A stretch of 64,000 nucleotides of DNA, taken from the NCBI RefSeq assembly GCF_047495555.1, contig NZ_CP166866.1, positions 1 to 64,000 on the forward strand. Direction: 5' to 3'. A program made the position numbers and the translations under genes. This stretch comes from Methanobacterium_D sp040373355. Lineage in GTDB: Archaea > Methanobacteriota > Methanobacteria > Methanobacteriales > Methanobacteriaceae. Position 1 is the stretch's first letter. Each line of letters opens with the position of its first letter. The notes beneath the pieces are model-generated. The model was not told the origin of the DNA, searched no databases, and saw only the letters and a program-made list of their open reading frames with translations. Shown one piece after another: positions 54,538-63,684 of the stretch.

Positions 54538-55959
54538 ATGTTGTGGACAGAAAAATACCGCCCAAAAAACTCTGATGAAGTTTTAGGGAATTTAAAAGCA
54601 AAGAAAGAAATCCTCAAATGGGTAGAAGACTGGAAAAGTGGTAATCACCAAAAATGTCTTCTACTTGTAGGCCCTCCAGGAACTGGAAAGACTACATTTG
54701 CAAGTTTAATTGCACAGGAGTTTGATGATTCAATTGAACTAAATGCAAGTGATAAGCGGTCTTATGATGCCATAATGAGTACCGTTGGAGAAGCTTCAGC
54801 TTCAAGGACTCTTTTTGGTTCCAGATTAAAGCTAATTATTCTTGATGAGGTTGATGGACTTCATGGAAACGAAGATAGAGGCGGTTCAAGAGCAATTAAT
54901 AATATACTTAAAGAGATGATTCAGCCAATAATAATGATGGCTAATGACCCTTACAGTAATAGAATTAAAAGCTTTAAAACTAAATGTCAGGTTATTAACC
55001 TTCGAAAGATCCATACAAATTCAATAGTATCTCTTTTAAAGAAAATATGTGTTAAAGAAGGAGTAGATTTTGAAGAACATGTTTTAAGAGAACTTGCAAA
55101 AAGATCTAGAGGAGATTTAAGGTCTGCAATTAACGACCTTCAAATAATAGCAAGCGGAGAGAAAAAGATTACATCTGAAGACCTTGATCTTATTGCTCAA
55201 AAAGATGAAAGGGCTACTATTTTTGATGCAGTAAGAGTAATCTTAAAAAGCAAAAATCCAAATCGGATTAAGAATTCCATGCGCCAGATAGAAGCGGATC
55301 CCTCACTTTTAATTGAAATGGTTATAGAAAACATACCTCGTGAATATGAAAAGAAACATGAAATTGAAAGGGCTTATGAAATGGTTTCTGAAGCAGACAT
55401 TTATTTAGGGAGAGCTTTTTCAACAAGAGCTTATACTTACTGGAAATATGCTTATGATTTTATGAGTGTTGGAGTTGCTCTTTCAAAGGATGAAACCTAC
55501 AAAAAATTTGCACGTTATTCAAATTCTTCAGTTTACACAATGCTTTCTAAAAGTAGAGGTAAAAGGGATTTACAAGATAGGGTTGCTACTAAAATAGCTG
55601 AAAAGCTACATACGTCTAAAAAAGTAGCTATATCTCAATTTCCATATTTTGAAATCATGTTTCAAGACAATGACATTGCTTACAACATGATGACTTACTT
55701 TGGACTTGCAGATGATGAGGTTAAACTTTTTAGATCAAAAAAAGTTAAGCCCCCTAAAAAAGCAAAGACAAAAGCTAAATCTGAGCCTAAAGTAACTAAA
55801 ACCTCTAAAACTACTAAAAAAGAAAGTAAACCAAAAGTAAAAAAGAAAGATACTAAGAAGGATACTAATACTGATGCTTCTTCTAAAAAAGATAACCCTA
55901 AACAAGAAGAAAATTTAGAAAGTAAAGGAAAACAAACATCCCTCTTCAGTTTTAAGTAA
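54538..55959 (+). CDS. rfcL: replication factor C large subunit
   Basis: A 473-residue large clamp-loader subunit. N-terminal WTEKYRPKNSDEVLG, Walker A GPPGTGKTTFASLI, Walker B LIILDEVDGLHGNED. The last ~75 residues are Lys-rich and disordered and end in the PIP box QTSLFSF, which binds PCNA. Length is typical. A 12-bp perfect hairpin overlaps the last codons. The operon ends here; what follows looks accessory. Confidence 0.97.
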   Translation: MLWTEKYRPKNSDEVLGNLKAKKEILKWVEDWKSGNHQKCLLLVGPPGTGKTTFASLIAQEFDDSIELNASDKRSYDAIMSTVGEASASRTLFGSRLKLIILDEVDGLHGNEDRGGSRAINNILKEMIQPIIMMANDPYSNRIKSFKTKCQVINLRKIHTNSIVSLLKKICVKEGVDFEEHVLRELAKRSRGDLRSAINDLQIIASGEKKITSEDLDLIAQKDERATIFDAVRVILKSKNPNRIKNSMRQIEADPSLLIEMVIENIPREYEKKHEIERAYEMVSEADIYLGRAFSTRAYTYWKYAYDFMSVGVALSKDETYKKFARYSNSSVYTMLSKSRGKRDLQDRVATKIAEKLHTSKKVAISQFPYFEIMFQDNDIAYNMMTYFGLADDEVKLFRSKKVKPPKKAKTKAKSEPKVTKTSKTTKKESKPKVKKKDTKKDTNTDASSKKDNPKQEENLESKGKQTSLFSFK

Positions 55960-55972
55960 CTACTTAAAACTG
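55947..55972. terminator. 12-bp perfect palindrome overlapping the rfcL stop
   Basis: CAGTTTTAAGTA pairs perfectly with TACTTAAAACTG across a two-base loop. The stem covers the last codons and stop of rfcL and is followed by a T-rich segment. It can act as a bidirectional terminator (the next gene is convergent). A second TTTTAAGTA is found at 55982. The symmetry at the edge of an integrase-bearing region also makes it a candidate attachment or boundary element. Confidence 0.45.
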
Positions 55973-56000
55973 GCCATTTTATTTTAAGTAGTTTAAATAA

Positions 56001-56351
56001 TTATATTAGGCATAGTAACTGTTTAACATCAAGTCTATCTAAATCTTCAGTGTTTTTTATACAATATTTTTTATTTAAGAAACTTATATCATTGCGTTCT
56101 AATATTTCATTAAATATATCCTCTTCTAGATTTTTATTTTCCTTCATTTCTTCTATTTCAACAATACATGCTTTCAGAGTATCTTCAGGATCTTCAAGTT
56201 CATTGATTTTATTTATTAAGTTTCCTTTAAGATTATCTGAATCGATACCTTGGAAATAGAACGCATTCATCATTCTATTTTGATGTATAATCTTATAGAT
56301 TATAATAAGCTGCTCTTGAAGCATTTCTAATTCTTCGTTATTTAAATTCAT
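56001..56351 (-). CDS. uncharacterised small helical protein
   Basis: A 116-residue, Asn/Glu/Ile-rich protein (MNLNNEELEMLQEQLIIIYKIIHQNRMMN...) with helical character and no recognised motif. No signal peptide. It is convergent to rfcL and divergent from the recombinase gene, and lies at the start of the accessory region. Low-GC codon use (frequent AAT, ATT) is like the following island genes. Confidence 0.6.
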   Translation of the reverse strand: MNLNNEELEMLQEQLIIIYKIIHQNRMMNAFYFQGIDSDNLKGNLINKINELEDPEDTLKACIVEIEEMKENKNLEEDIFNEILERNDISFLNKKYCIKNTEDLDRLDVKQLLCLI

Positions 56352-56460
56352 GATTCACCTTACTACAATAAATAGAAATCTTTATTTAATAAGATTAATT
56401 AAATTTAATATATTTATATTTACTTTTGACTTTTTATTTATTCACAACTAATATTGAACA

Positions 56461-56474
56461 ATTATGTACATAAT
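56461..56474. promoter_or_regulatory. 14-bp perfect palindrome upstream of recombinase
   Basis: ATTATGTACATAAT is perfectly symmetric and lies 24-37 bases before the recombinase ATG, in the promoter position. It contains the same TGTACA core as the triple site before tfrB. Likely an operator for a repressor that controls the recombinase. Confidence 0.4.
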
Positions 56475-56497
56475 ACCTCTGTAATGTAGACTTTTAT

Positions 56498-57811
56498 ATG
56501 ATAAAAACTATACAATTTTATATGGATATCCACGAAGACACCACTCTTTTAGAGTTCTTAGATTCAAGAAACACTAAAGAAAGTACCAAAGAAATATATA
56601 TACGAAGAATAGTAGTTTACTGCAAATTTATAGGTAAAACTCCAACTGAGCTTATAGAAGAAGCTGAAAAAGAAGAAGAAAAAAGAATAAGAATGAGAAA
56701 TCGTAAAATCAAACGCTACTTCATCAATTATATAAAACATATGAAAGAGGAACGCAAAAGTCCAAATTACGTAAGTGCAATGATGACTACAATCAGATCT
56801 TTTTATTCCAGTATGGAAATAGAACTGCCTAACGTTTCTTGCAACATTAAAGAAACTGAGCAGTTAGTAACTACTAACGATATACCAAGTAAAAAACATA
56901 TAAGAAAGGCATTAAAATACAGCAACATTAAATATCGTGCAATAATCCTTCTTATGATGTCAAGTGGTATGGGAAATAGTGAAATAAGAAATCTGACCTT
57001 AAAAGATTATCTCGAATCACTAAAAATTACTAACTATGACTTATCTAATACTGATGAGCTATTAAACGCATTTAAAAGCAGAGAAAAAGAAATTCCTACA
57101 TGGAGCATTAGACGAATTAAAACAGGTATGCCTTATGTAACTTTTTCAAGCCCTGAAAGTGTTAAAGCTATTAATGATTATATTGATGAGCGATATGAAA
57201 AAGGAAAAGACTTTAAAACCATTGATGATTATCTTTTTGAAAATTTAGGAAATAAGATGAAAAAACGTACTTTAATAGCTAATTTTTCACGTTTAAATGA
57301 TCTATGTGGATTTGGTAAATTTAAAAGACAACGATTTTTTAGATCTCATGCATTAAGAAAATACTTCGCATCAACAATTAAAAATAATGGAATGGATAAT
57401 TTAACTAGTGAATGGCTTATTGGACATAAAATAAATTCTATTACAGATGCATATATTAAACCCGACATTTATAGAATGAAAAAAGATTATTTAGATGTTT
57501 TACCTCATCTTTCTTTAGAAGAGATTGAAATTAAAACTGTTCATAGTCCAGAATATAAAGAACTTCTGGATAAAAATATTGTACTTGTTGAGCAAATTGA
57601 TAGTATGTCAGAGAGATATGAAGAGAAGTTAGCCGAAATAGAAAAAGAACTAGAATTTACTAAAAAGCATCAAGGCAGGATTCAATATAAATTAGATAAA
57701 ATTGATTTCCAAAATATAGGTGAAACACAATATAAATCTGAACTATTAGCTGATAATATAGATAATAAGAGAAATGGGAGAAATAAACCTAAAACTAAGG
57801 ATACTGAATAA
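56498..57811 (+). CDS. tyrosine recombinase / integrase
   Basis: A 437-residue tyrosine recombinase. An N-terminal SAM-like core-binding domain spans ~15-115. The catalytic domain contains the H-x-x-R box SHALRKYF (His284, Arg287), IGHK (His310) and TDAYIKPD (Tyr319 nucleophile). The first box normally has GxR; here it reads SSGMGNSEIRNL, so Arg is displaced by five residues or missing. A C-terminal coiled coil follows (residues ~345-410). It may mobilise the downstream island or act as a chromosome-dimer type recombinase. Confidence 0.85.
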   Translation: MIKTIQFYMDIHEDTTLLEFLDSRNTKESTKEIYIRRIVVYCKFIGKTPTELIEEAEKEEEKRIRMRNRKIKRYFINYIKHMKEERKSPNYVSAMMTTIRSFYSSMEIELPNVSCNIKETEQLVTTNDIPSKKHIRKALKYSNIKYRAIILLMMSSGMGNSEIRNLTLKDYLESLKITNYDLSNTDELLNAFKSREKEIPTWSIRRIKTGMPYVTFSSPESVKAINDYIDERYEKGKDFKTIDDYLFENLGNKMKKRTLIANFSRLNDLCGFGKFKRQRFFRSHALRKYFASTIKNNGMDNLTSEWLIGHKINSITDAYIKPDIYRMKKDYLDVLPHLSLEEIEIKTVHSPEYKELLDKNIVLVEQIDSMSERYEEKLAEIEKELEFTKKHQGRIQYKLDKIDFQNIGETQYKSELLADNIDNKRNGRNKPKTKDTE

Positions 57812-57918
57812 AATTATCATCTTTACAATGAAATTTTGAACAAGTAATATACATATATATGCATAGACACACACACTCCCTATAGTTAGACAGAGAGAAA
57901 GAGAAAATATAAAAATAT

Positions 57919-58911
57919 TTATTTATCTTGATATCCATATTTAAATTGCTTTAATATCCTCTTATCATTATAAAAACCATTTAAATTATCATATAATTCA
58001 TTTAATAATCTTTCATTAGATATTATAGATTCAGATAACTTATTTGTAAATGATCTTAAAAATCTCATAAAGACCTTCTGCCTTTCAGTAACCTCAAATG
58101 GTAATAGATTCTTAAGTAAAGTATACAGATTACTTTGTTCATTAATATATCTTAAATTCTTAATTCTAAATAAGCTTAAATCTTCAATCTGACTATCGAC
58201 AAATAATATATAGTAATAGTTATTCTTATTTGCAAGTTTAATAGGAATAAAAGCCATATTTTCATCGATTGGTACTTTACTAGAGTCCATTAAGAAAGTT
58301 TTCAAATTATCATCTTCAAAATCTTCATAAAACATCCTATCTAAATCTATATCAAACTTAAAACTCTCTAATATTTCCTCTCTAGATTCTACAACTGTTA
58401 TTCCTTCAGAACCTATTTCTTTATCCTTATCCTTTGTTTTTTCTTCAACTAGTTTATACTGTCCACTATTTCGTATCTGCCACTTATCTTGATCTGGTAT
58501 AAAATGTTCATTTATTAGTTCTTTAGCTCTTGAATCATCTAAAATATCCTTATATGAAGTTATATATGTTGTTCCTTGTTCTTCAAATTCATTAAATTTA
58601 TTCTTTATGATTTCTAAAGCTTTATTTTCCCATTCATCGTCGTATCTAGGTTCTGGTTCTTTATAACCTTTATTAAGTTTAACCTTAAAATAGTACCTAG
58701 AACTATTTGCATAAATCTTTATACTGGCTATTTTAGGATCTCTACCAAAATGATCCTGTAGATAAGATAAATAACCTTTAAACCATTGATAATCCTTTTT
58801 TGGATCACAGTAATCTGTAATAGGACCTTCTAAATTTCCCCCACCACAATTAATAAGATTATGAATAGTTTCATCAACTTCCTGTATTATATTAAACCTT
58901 TCATTTTCCAT
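57919..58911 (-). CDS. uncharacterised accessory-region protein (330 residues)
   Basis: I do not recognise this protein. It is acidic and hydrophilic, with no membrane segment. N-terminal part (residues 1-90) has IKIYANSSRYYFKVKLNKGY, a possible beta-rich module; a charged helical middle follows (~90-200); the C-terminal third is helical (ESIISNERLLNELYDNLNG). GAGGTT precedes the start. Located between the recombinase and a type IIG enzyme, on the same strand as the 276-residue unknown gene but separated by 466 bases. Defence-related by context only. Confidence 0.6.
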   Translation of the reverse strand: MENERFNIIQEVDETIHNLINCGGGNLEGPITDYCDPKKDYQWFKGYLSYLQDHFGRDPKIASIKIYANSSRYYFKVKLNKGYKEPEPRYDDEWENKALEIIKNKFNEFEEQGTTYITSYKDILDDSRAKELINEHFIPDQDKWQIRNSGQYKLVEEKTKDKDKEIGSEGITVVESREEILESFKFDIDLDRMFYEDFEDDNLKTFLMDSSKVPIDENMAFIPIKLANKNNYYYILFVDSQIEDLSLFRIKNLRYINEQSNLYTLLKNLLPFEVTERQKVFMRFLRSFTNKLSESIISNERLLNELYDNLNGFYNDKRILKQFKYGYQDK

Positions 58912-59377
58912 TTATTTAACCTCATCTTTAGCATAAATCAATAAAACATCATTTTAGAATCTTTACGGCATTCAAAATCTTAAACTGATATATCCTAAAT
59001 TAGCTAAGATATTCATTTTAAACCCATACATATTGGGATTTTTTTGGTAGTGGTAGTTACTATTAACTTTCAAATGTCGAAAAAGACCCATTTTCATTTC
59101 ACTTGGTATCAAAATATATCATTTATTATCTGAAATCATAAAATCTTGAATTTTAACTTCGCAATATGAGGGAATAACGAAATAAATTTATATTATTTAA
59201 AAACAGCTTTTTATTCCCTAAATTACTTCTAAAATCCATATAAAATATAAATAAAAATATAGGGAAAAATTTAAACTAGTTCGTTGTTGATACTAGCTTA
59301 GATTAAAAGCATTTCATCATATATCTTATTATTATTAAAATAATACGTATTATTCATTATCCGTCATAATATTAATG
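58912..59377. other. intergenic region with a 16-bp palindrome
   Basis: A 466-base AT-rich gap between two minus-strand unknown genes. Its main feature is AATAATACGTATTATT at 59339-59354, a perfect palindrome 24 bases past the stop of the 276-residue gene, which could act as terminator or operator. I found no ORF with a ribosome binding site. The promoter of the 330-residue gene should lie near 58930-58980. Confidence 0.4.
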
Positions 59378-60208
59378 TTATGGCTTTAGTTCTACAATAT
59401 CTCCATTTTCATCAACTAATATATAGTTATTAAGATTGTTCTTTGGTATTTTCATCATTAAGCTAGGTATTTGATCCCTTCGGTTATCTCTCTTAATAAA
59501 TAGCTCAAATGGATAATTTCCCTTAGTTTTAATATCGCTTTCACGATAATGTTCCCATGTTTCATATATACTAAATAACCTCTTTAGGTTATTCTGCTTA
59601 TTGTATAAACGACGTAGACCATTAGTTTCCCTTATCAGATTTAAGTTATTTAACACTAGCTTCCTTAAAGGCATCATTGGGATTATATATCCATTTACTA
59701 ACGAATAGGGTTCTTTATCTGGATAATATTCAGTAGTAGCCCATTTAATGAAGAAACATAAATCTGTTTCTTTTTCTCTAGATAATAGTCCCTGTAGTCT
59801 ATAGCTTTCTCCTTTACCAGAAGCACATCTCCTGTAAAATCTTTCGTAAGTATAGAAATTCTTAGCTTCATTGTATTTCATTAGCATGATATTAACTTCA
59901 TCATCGGCAAATTGATGTGCCTTATAATTGATAATATATCGTTTAGCATCTTTATTTAATGATTTAATCTCTTTAAACTTTAAAGAATCAATAGATGGGA
60001 TTTCGTCGATAAAAACAAAATCATCTTTTCCATAATCTGTACCACGAACAAAGATATCTTCAGGTTCTTCATCTTGATATATTACCTTAGGATCATAACC
60101 TTGTCTTTCTAATATCTGCCTTCCTAAATCATTGGCTATTCTTTCACTTGCATTTGAACTATCTTTACTTCTTCTAATTTCATCATCTGTAAGTTTACAT
60201 TTAATCAT
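59378..60208 (-). CDS. uncharacterised protein, possible PD-(D/E)XK-type nuclease
   Basis: A 276-residue unknown. N-terminal helical part (ERIANDLGRQILERQG) is followed by residues ~50-85 with DDFVFIDEIPSIDSLKFKEIKSLNKDAKRYIINYKAH. The acidic residues, then E-I-K at the end of a strand, fit a PD-(D/E)XK nuclease core (D...E-x-K); this is a pattern match only. The rest has no recognised motif. GAGGTC precedes the start. Divergent from the type IIG restriction-methylation gene, so a role in defence or DNA processing is plausible. Confidence 0.55.
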   Translation of the reverse strand: MIKCKLTDDEIRRSKDSSNASERIANDLGRQILERQGYDPKVIYQDEEPEDIFVRGTDYGKDDFVFIDEIPSIDSLKFKEIKSLNKDAKRYIINYKAHQFADDEVNIMLMKYNEAKNFYTYERFYRRCASGKGESYRLQGLLSREKETDLCFFIKWATTEYYPDKEPYSLVNGYIIPMMPLRKLVLNNLNLIRETNGLRRLYNKQNNLKRLFSIYETWEHYRESDIKTKGNYPFELFIKRDNRRDQIPSLMMKIPKNNLNNYILVDENGDIVELKP

Positions 60209-60295
60209 ACTTTGACCTCATTAAAATTCATAAAAAGACAGTTGCATTAAAAACCTAACGCAATTATCTTCCCTCAACATATAGTTTAAATCATT

Positions 60296-60367
60296 AGAAC
60301 GTCATGGTTAGAACATTCTAAGAATCTTATCTCAATAATATGCACTAATCAATAGAACATCACAGTT
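60296..60367. promoter_or_regulatory. repeated operator-like elements between divergent genes
   Basis: AGAACGTCATGGTT (60296-60309) and AGAACATCACAGTT (60354-60367) match at 11 of 14 positions, each with AAC...GTT ends that are inverted repeats, 58 bases apart. Between them is TTAGAACATTCTAA (60308-60321), a palindrome with six-base arms. They sit in the 236-base gap between the type IIG enzyme and the putative nuclease, and could coordinate both promoters. Confidence 0.35.
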
Positions 60368-60444
60368 AATTTCGAAAAAATATAGAAAATAGAATTTAAT
60401 CAATAGATTTAAAAAAGAGAATGATAATATACTATTAGATTCTC

Positions 60445-63400
60445 ATGGTAGTCAATAGTCTATTCAATCAACCTTTAATGAACAAATACATCAAAAAATA
60501 CAAAAAAGAATTTAAATTAACTCATTCTAAAAAAGAAGAGCTTTTAAAATGGATTAAAAAGCTTGAAAACAATGAATTAAAGGACGAAGTAGCAAACTAC
60601 GGTTTATTCTCACGTATAATTTTAGAAAGGATACTAGGATATAACTATGAAAAAAACATTCAAGAGAATGTCAAAGAACAGTATGGAAGTGGATTTAGTG
60701 AATTTGCCCTTAAAAAAGACGATACTAAATTCATGGTCATAGAACTTAAAGGACAAGATAACAACCTTGACAAACCTCAAAATAGAAAAAATGATAAAAG
60801 AACACCTGTTGATCAAGCTTTTGACTATGCTAAACGCTCAGGAGATATAGATTGGATACTTGTATCTAATTATAAAGAATTTAGACTATATAACTGGCAT
60901 AAAAAACAACATCAATACATTTCTTTTGAAGTCGAAGAAATACAAGATCCTGAAGTGTTCAAACAATTTATGCTTATATTCTCGAAATTCTCTATTGAAA
61001 ATAATTTAACTGAAAAACTATTAACTAAAACTCATTTTGTTGAAAGAGAGCTTGAAGATGAATTTTACAAGCTTTATAGTGAAACCAGATTAATGTTAAT
61101 AGCTGAACTTGAACACGTTCATTCTGAATTTACAAGAGAGGAATCAGTTCATTATGCTCAACTTATATTAAATCGTTACATCTTCATTTGTTTTGCTGAA
61201 GACTTAGGACTTTTACCTGAAGAAATATCAGTCGAATCTATACAAAATCCTGTTAAAAACCACGATTTAGGACATAATGAAATATGGCATAGATTAAACA
61301 AGCTCTTTATTTACATAAATGAAGGGAATAAACATAAAAATATATATGGATATAATGGTGGACTTTTCTCAGGAGATAAAAATTCAAAATTTGATGAATC
61401 TCCTGAATTTATAGAATCCTTAAATATTAGAGATATTGTAGAAGATCATAGCATTTTTAAGAATGCTTATCAAAAATGGAAGTTTGAAGAATATTCTTTA
61501 ATTGTAGAAGAGAAATTAATTCCTTATAATAAGGAAATAAATCCAATTTATAAGAATTTATTAACTATATCCTCTTTTGACTTTAATTCTGAATTAGATG
61601 TTAATATCTTAGGGCATATTTTTGAAAATTCTATTGGGGAAATTGAAGAATTAAAAGCAGATACTAAAGGCAGAAGAAAAAAAGATGGTATATTCTACAC
61701 GCCTGAACATATAACCGATTATATTTGTTGTAATACCATTATTCCATACCTAAGTAAGTCAGGAAAAATAAATACTGTTCCTGAGTTAATTGAGGAATAT
61801 AGAGATTCTATTAATGAGTTAGATGAAAAAGTCGAAAAGATTAAAATTATAGATATTGCCTGTGGATCTGGAGCATTTCTAAATAAAGCAAGTGATATTC
61901 TTTTAAAAATTCATATAACTATACGTGAACATAAATATAAAGATGATAAAACTTTAATGCCTTTTATTGATAATATAGAAGAAAGAAGAAAGATTCTTCT
62001 AAATAATATTTATGGTGTGGATATAAACGAGGAATCAGCTGAAATAACGAAACTTTCATTATTTTTAAAGGTATGTAAAAGTGGTTTAAAGCTCCCCAAT
62101 TTAGATAATAATATCAAATGTGGAAACTCATTAGTGGATGATCCTAAATATACAGATAAACCATTTAATTGGGATAAAGAATTTAAACATATTTTAGAAT
62201 CAGGTGGTTTTGATATTGTTATAGGTAATCCACCTTATGTAAGACATCATGGAATCAAGAATTTTAAACCATATTTAAAAGATAGATATGCAGTATATAC
62301 TGGATTATCAGATATTTACGTATATTTCTTTGAATTAGGAGTCAATATTCTAAAGAAAGAAGGTATATTAGGTTATATATCTTCAAATAAGTTTATTAAA
62401 GTGAATTATGGAAAACCTTTGAGAAAGTACATTTTAGATCATACATCATTTATGCGATATGTCGATCATACATGGGATAAGGTTTTTGAAGGTGCAACTG
62501 TACATTCTTCCATTATAATTCTAAAAAAAGGAATTAGTAGTAAAAATAAGATTTTAGTAGATGATGACTTTGAAATTAAACAATCAGAGCTAAATGAAAG
62601 TAGTTGGAGCTTTGTACGTCCCGAACTCATTGATTTAAAAAATAAAATAAACAAAAGAGGTATAAAACTTAAATCAATTGAAAATATTAATTTTCATATA
62701 GGTATAATGACCGGATTTAATGAAGCATTTATAATTGATAAATATACTAAAGACCAGCTAATATCTAAAGATCCAAAGTGCATTGATGTAATAAAACCAT
62801 TAATCAGAGGAAAAGATGTCAAAAGATGGAAAATTGATTATCAAGATTTATATTTAATTTTATCCAAAAGTGGAGATAGAACAGATTTAGAATATCCAGC
62901 AATATTAGAACACTTTGAAAAATATCTAGAAAAATTAGAAGTAAGATGGAATAAAGGTAAATATTGGTTTAATTTAAGAGATTGTGATTATTATTCAGAA
63001 TTTGAAAAGCCTAAATTAATATATCCTGAAATATCCCCTAAACTTTTTGCAGTATATGATGAAAGTGGATTTTATACAAATGCTAAATGCTTTATAATTA
63101 CTTCAGATACAGTAAATCTTAAATATTTAAGCTCATTATTATCATCTAAAACCTTAAATTTCGTATTTAAGTTTTTAGGAAGTACATTAGAAGGAAAAAG
63201 GTTTAATTTAAGTAAAAGTTTTTTAGAAGAACTTCCAATTTATTCTGCAACTTTAGAACAACAAGAACCTATTATTGAAAAAACTGACAAAATGATTAAA
63301 CTTAATAAAGATTTAGTTAATGAAATAAATGGATTTAAAAAATGGTTAAAACGTACTTATGAAATCGAGAAGCTTTCTAAGAAGCTTGATAAATATTATG

Positions 63401-63627
63401 AATTATCTTTTGATGAGTTTTTAATTGAGATAAAAAAGAAAAAAGTTGATGTTAATTCTAGGAAAGTTCAGGAGCTTCTTAAAAAAGAATTTGATGATAG
63501 TTTGAATATTATTAATCCTTTGCTTTTAGAAATTGAAAAGAGTGATAATGAGATAGATCAGATGGTTTATGAGTTATATGGTCTTTCTGATGATGAAATT
63601 AAGATTATTGAAGATACTTTAAATTAA
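60445..63627 (+). CDS. type IIG restriction enzyme / N6-adenine DNA methyltransferase
   Basis: A 1060-residue fusion. The N-terminal ~220 residues hold a nuclease-like domain with MVIELKGQD (Glu100, Lys102). The methyltransferase domain has SAM motif I IIDIACGSGAFLNKA (about residue 470) and motif IV VIGNPPYVRHHG (NPPY at 595). The C-terminal ~350 residues contain a target-recognition region with TaqI-C-like features (FKFLGSTLEGKRFNL). It methylates adenine and cuts DNA in one polypeptide, as in Eco57I-like enzymes. ATG 60445 has no Shine-Dalgarno, consistent with a leaderless transcript. Confidence 0.9.
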   Translation: MVVNSLFNQPLMNKYIKKYKKEFKLTHSKKEELLKWIKKLENNELKDEVANYGLFSRIILERILGYNYEKNIQENVKEQYGSGFSEFALKKDDTKFMVIELKGQDNNLDKPQNRKNDKRTPVDQAFDYAKRSGDIDWILVSNYKEFRLYNWHKKQHQYISFEVEEIQDPEVFKQFMLIFSKFSIENNLTEKLLTKTHFVERELEDEFYKLYSETRLMLIAELEHVHSEFTREESVHYAQLILNRYIFICFAEDLGLLPEEISVESIQNPVKNHDLGHNEIWHRLNKLFIYINEGNKHKNIYGYNGGLFSGDKNSKFDESPEFIESLNIRDIVEDHSIFKNAYQKWKFEEYSLIVEEKLIPYNKEINPIYKNLLTISSFDFNSELDVNILGHIFENSIGEIEELKADTKGRRKKDGIFYTPEHITDYICCNTIIPYLSKSGKINTVPELIEEYRDSINELDEKVEKIKIIDIACGSGAFLNKASDILLKIHITIREHKYKDDKTLMPFIDNIEERRKILLNNIYGVDINEESAEITKLSLFLKVCKSGLKLPNLDNNIKCGNSLVDDPKYTDKPFNWDKEFKHILESGGFDIVIGNPPYVRHHGIKNFKPYLKDRYAVYTGLSDIYVYFFELGVNILKKEGILGYISSNKFIKVNYGKPLRKYILDHTSFMRYVDHTWDKVFEGATVHSSIIILKKGISSKNKILVDDDFEIKQSELNESSWSFVRPELIDLKNKINKRGIKLKSIENINFHIGIMTGFNEAFIIDKYTKDQLISKDPKCIDVIKPLIRGKDVKRWKIDYQDLYLILSKSGDRTDLEYPAILEHFEKYLEKLEVRWNKGKYWFNLRDCDYYSEFEKPKLIYPEISPKLFAVYDESGFYTNAKCFIITSDTVNLKYLSSLLSSKTLNFVFKFLGSTLEGKRFNLSKSFLEELPIYSATLEQQEPIIEKTDKMIKLNKDLVNEINGFKKWLKRTYEIEKLSKKLDKYYELSFDEFLIEIKKKKVDVNSRKVQELLKKEFDDSLNIINPLLLEIEKSDNEIDQMVYELYGLSDDEIKIIEDTLN

Positions 63628-63651
63628 AGTAATTAATTTAGTAGCATAATA

Positions 63652-63659
63652 TTTATAAA
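63652..63659 (+). promoter_or_regulatory. TATA box for the DUF262 gene
   Basis: TTTATAAA within ATATTTATAAATAT lies 33 bases upstream of ATG 63685. At the usual TATA-to-start spacing this predicts a leaderless transcript; consistently, there is no Shine-Dalgarno before the ATG. Confidence 0.4.
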
Positions 63660-63684
63660 TATCATTAATAGTATACTATATTTT

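Noticed and set aside
57840..57915. Possible attachment site in the low-complexity stretch after the recombinase
   Set aside because: Only AC/AG dinucleotide-rich sequence (ACACACACAC, GAGAGAAAG); no repeat partner or tRNA end seen.
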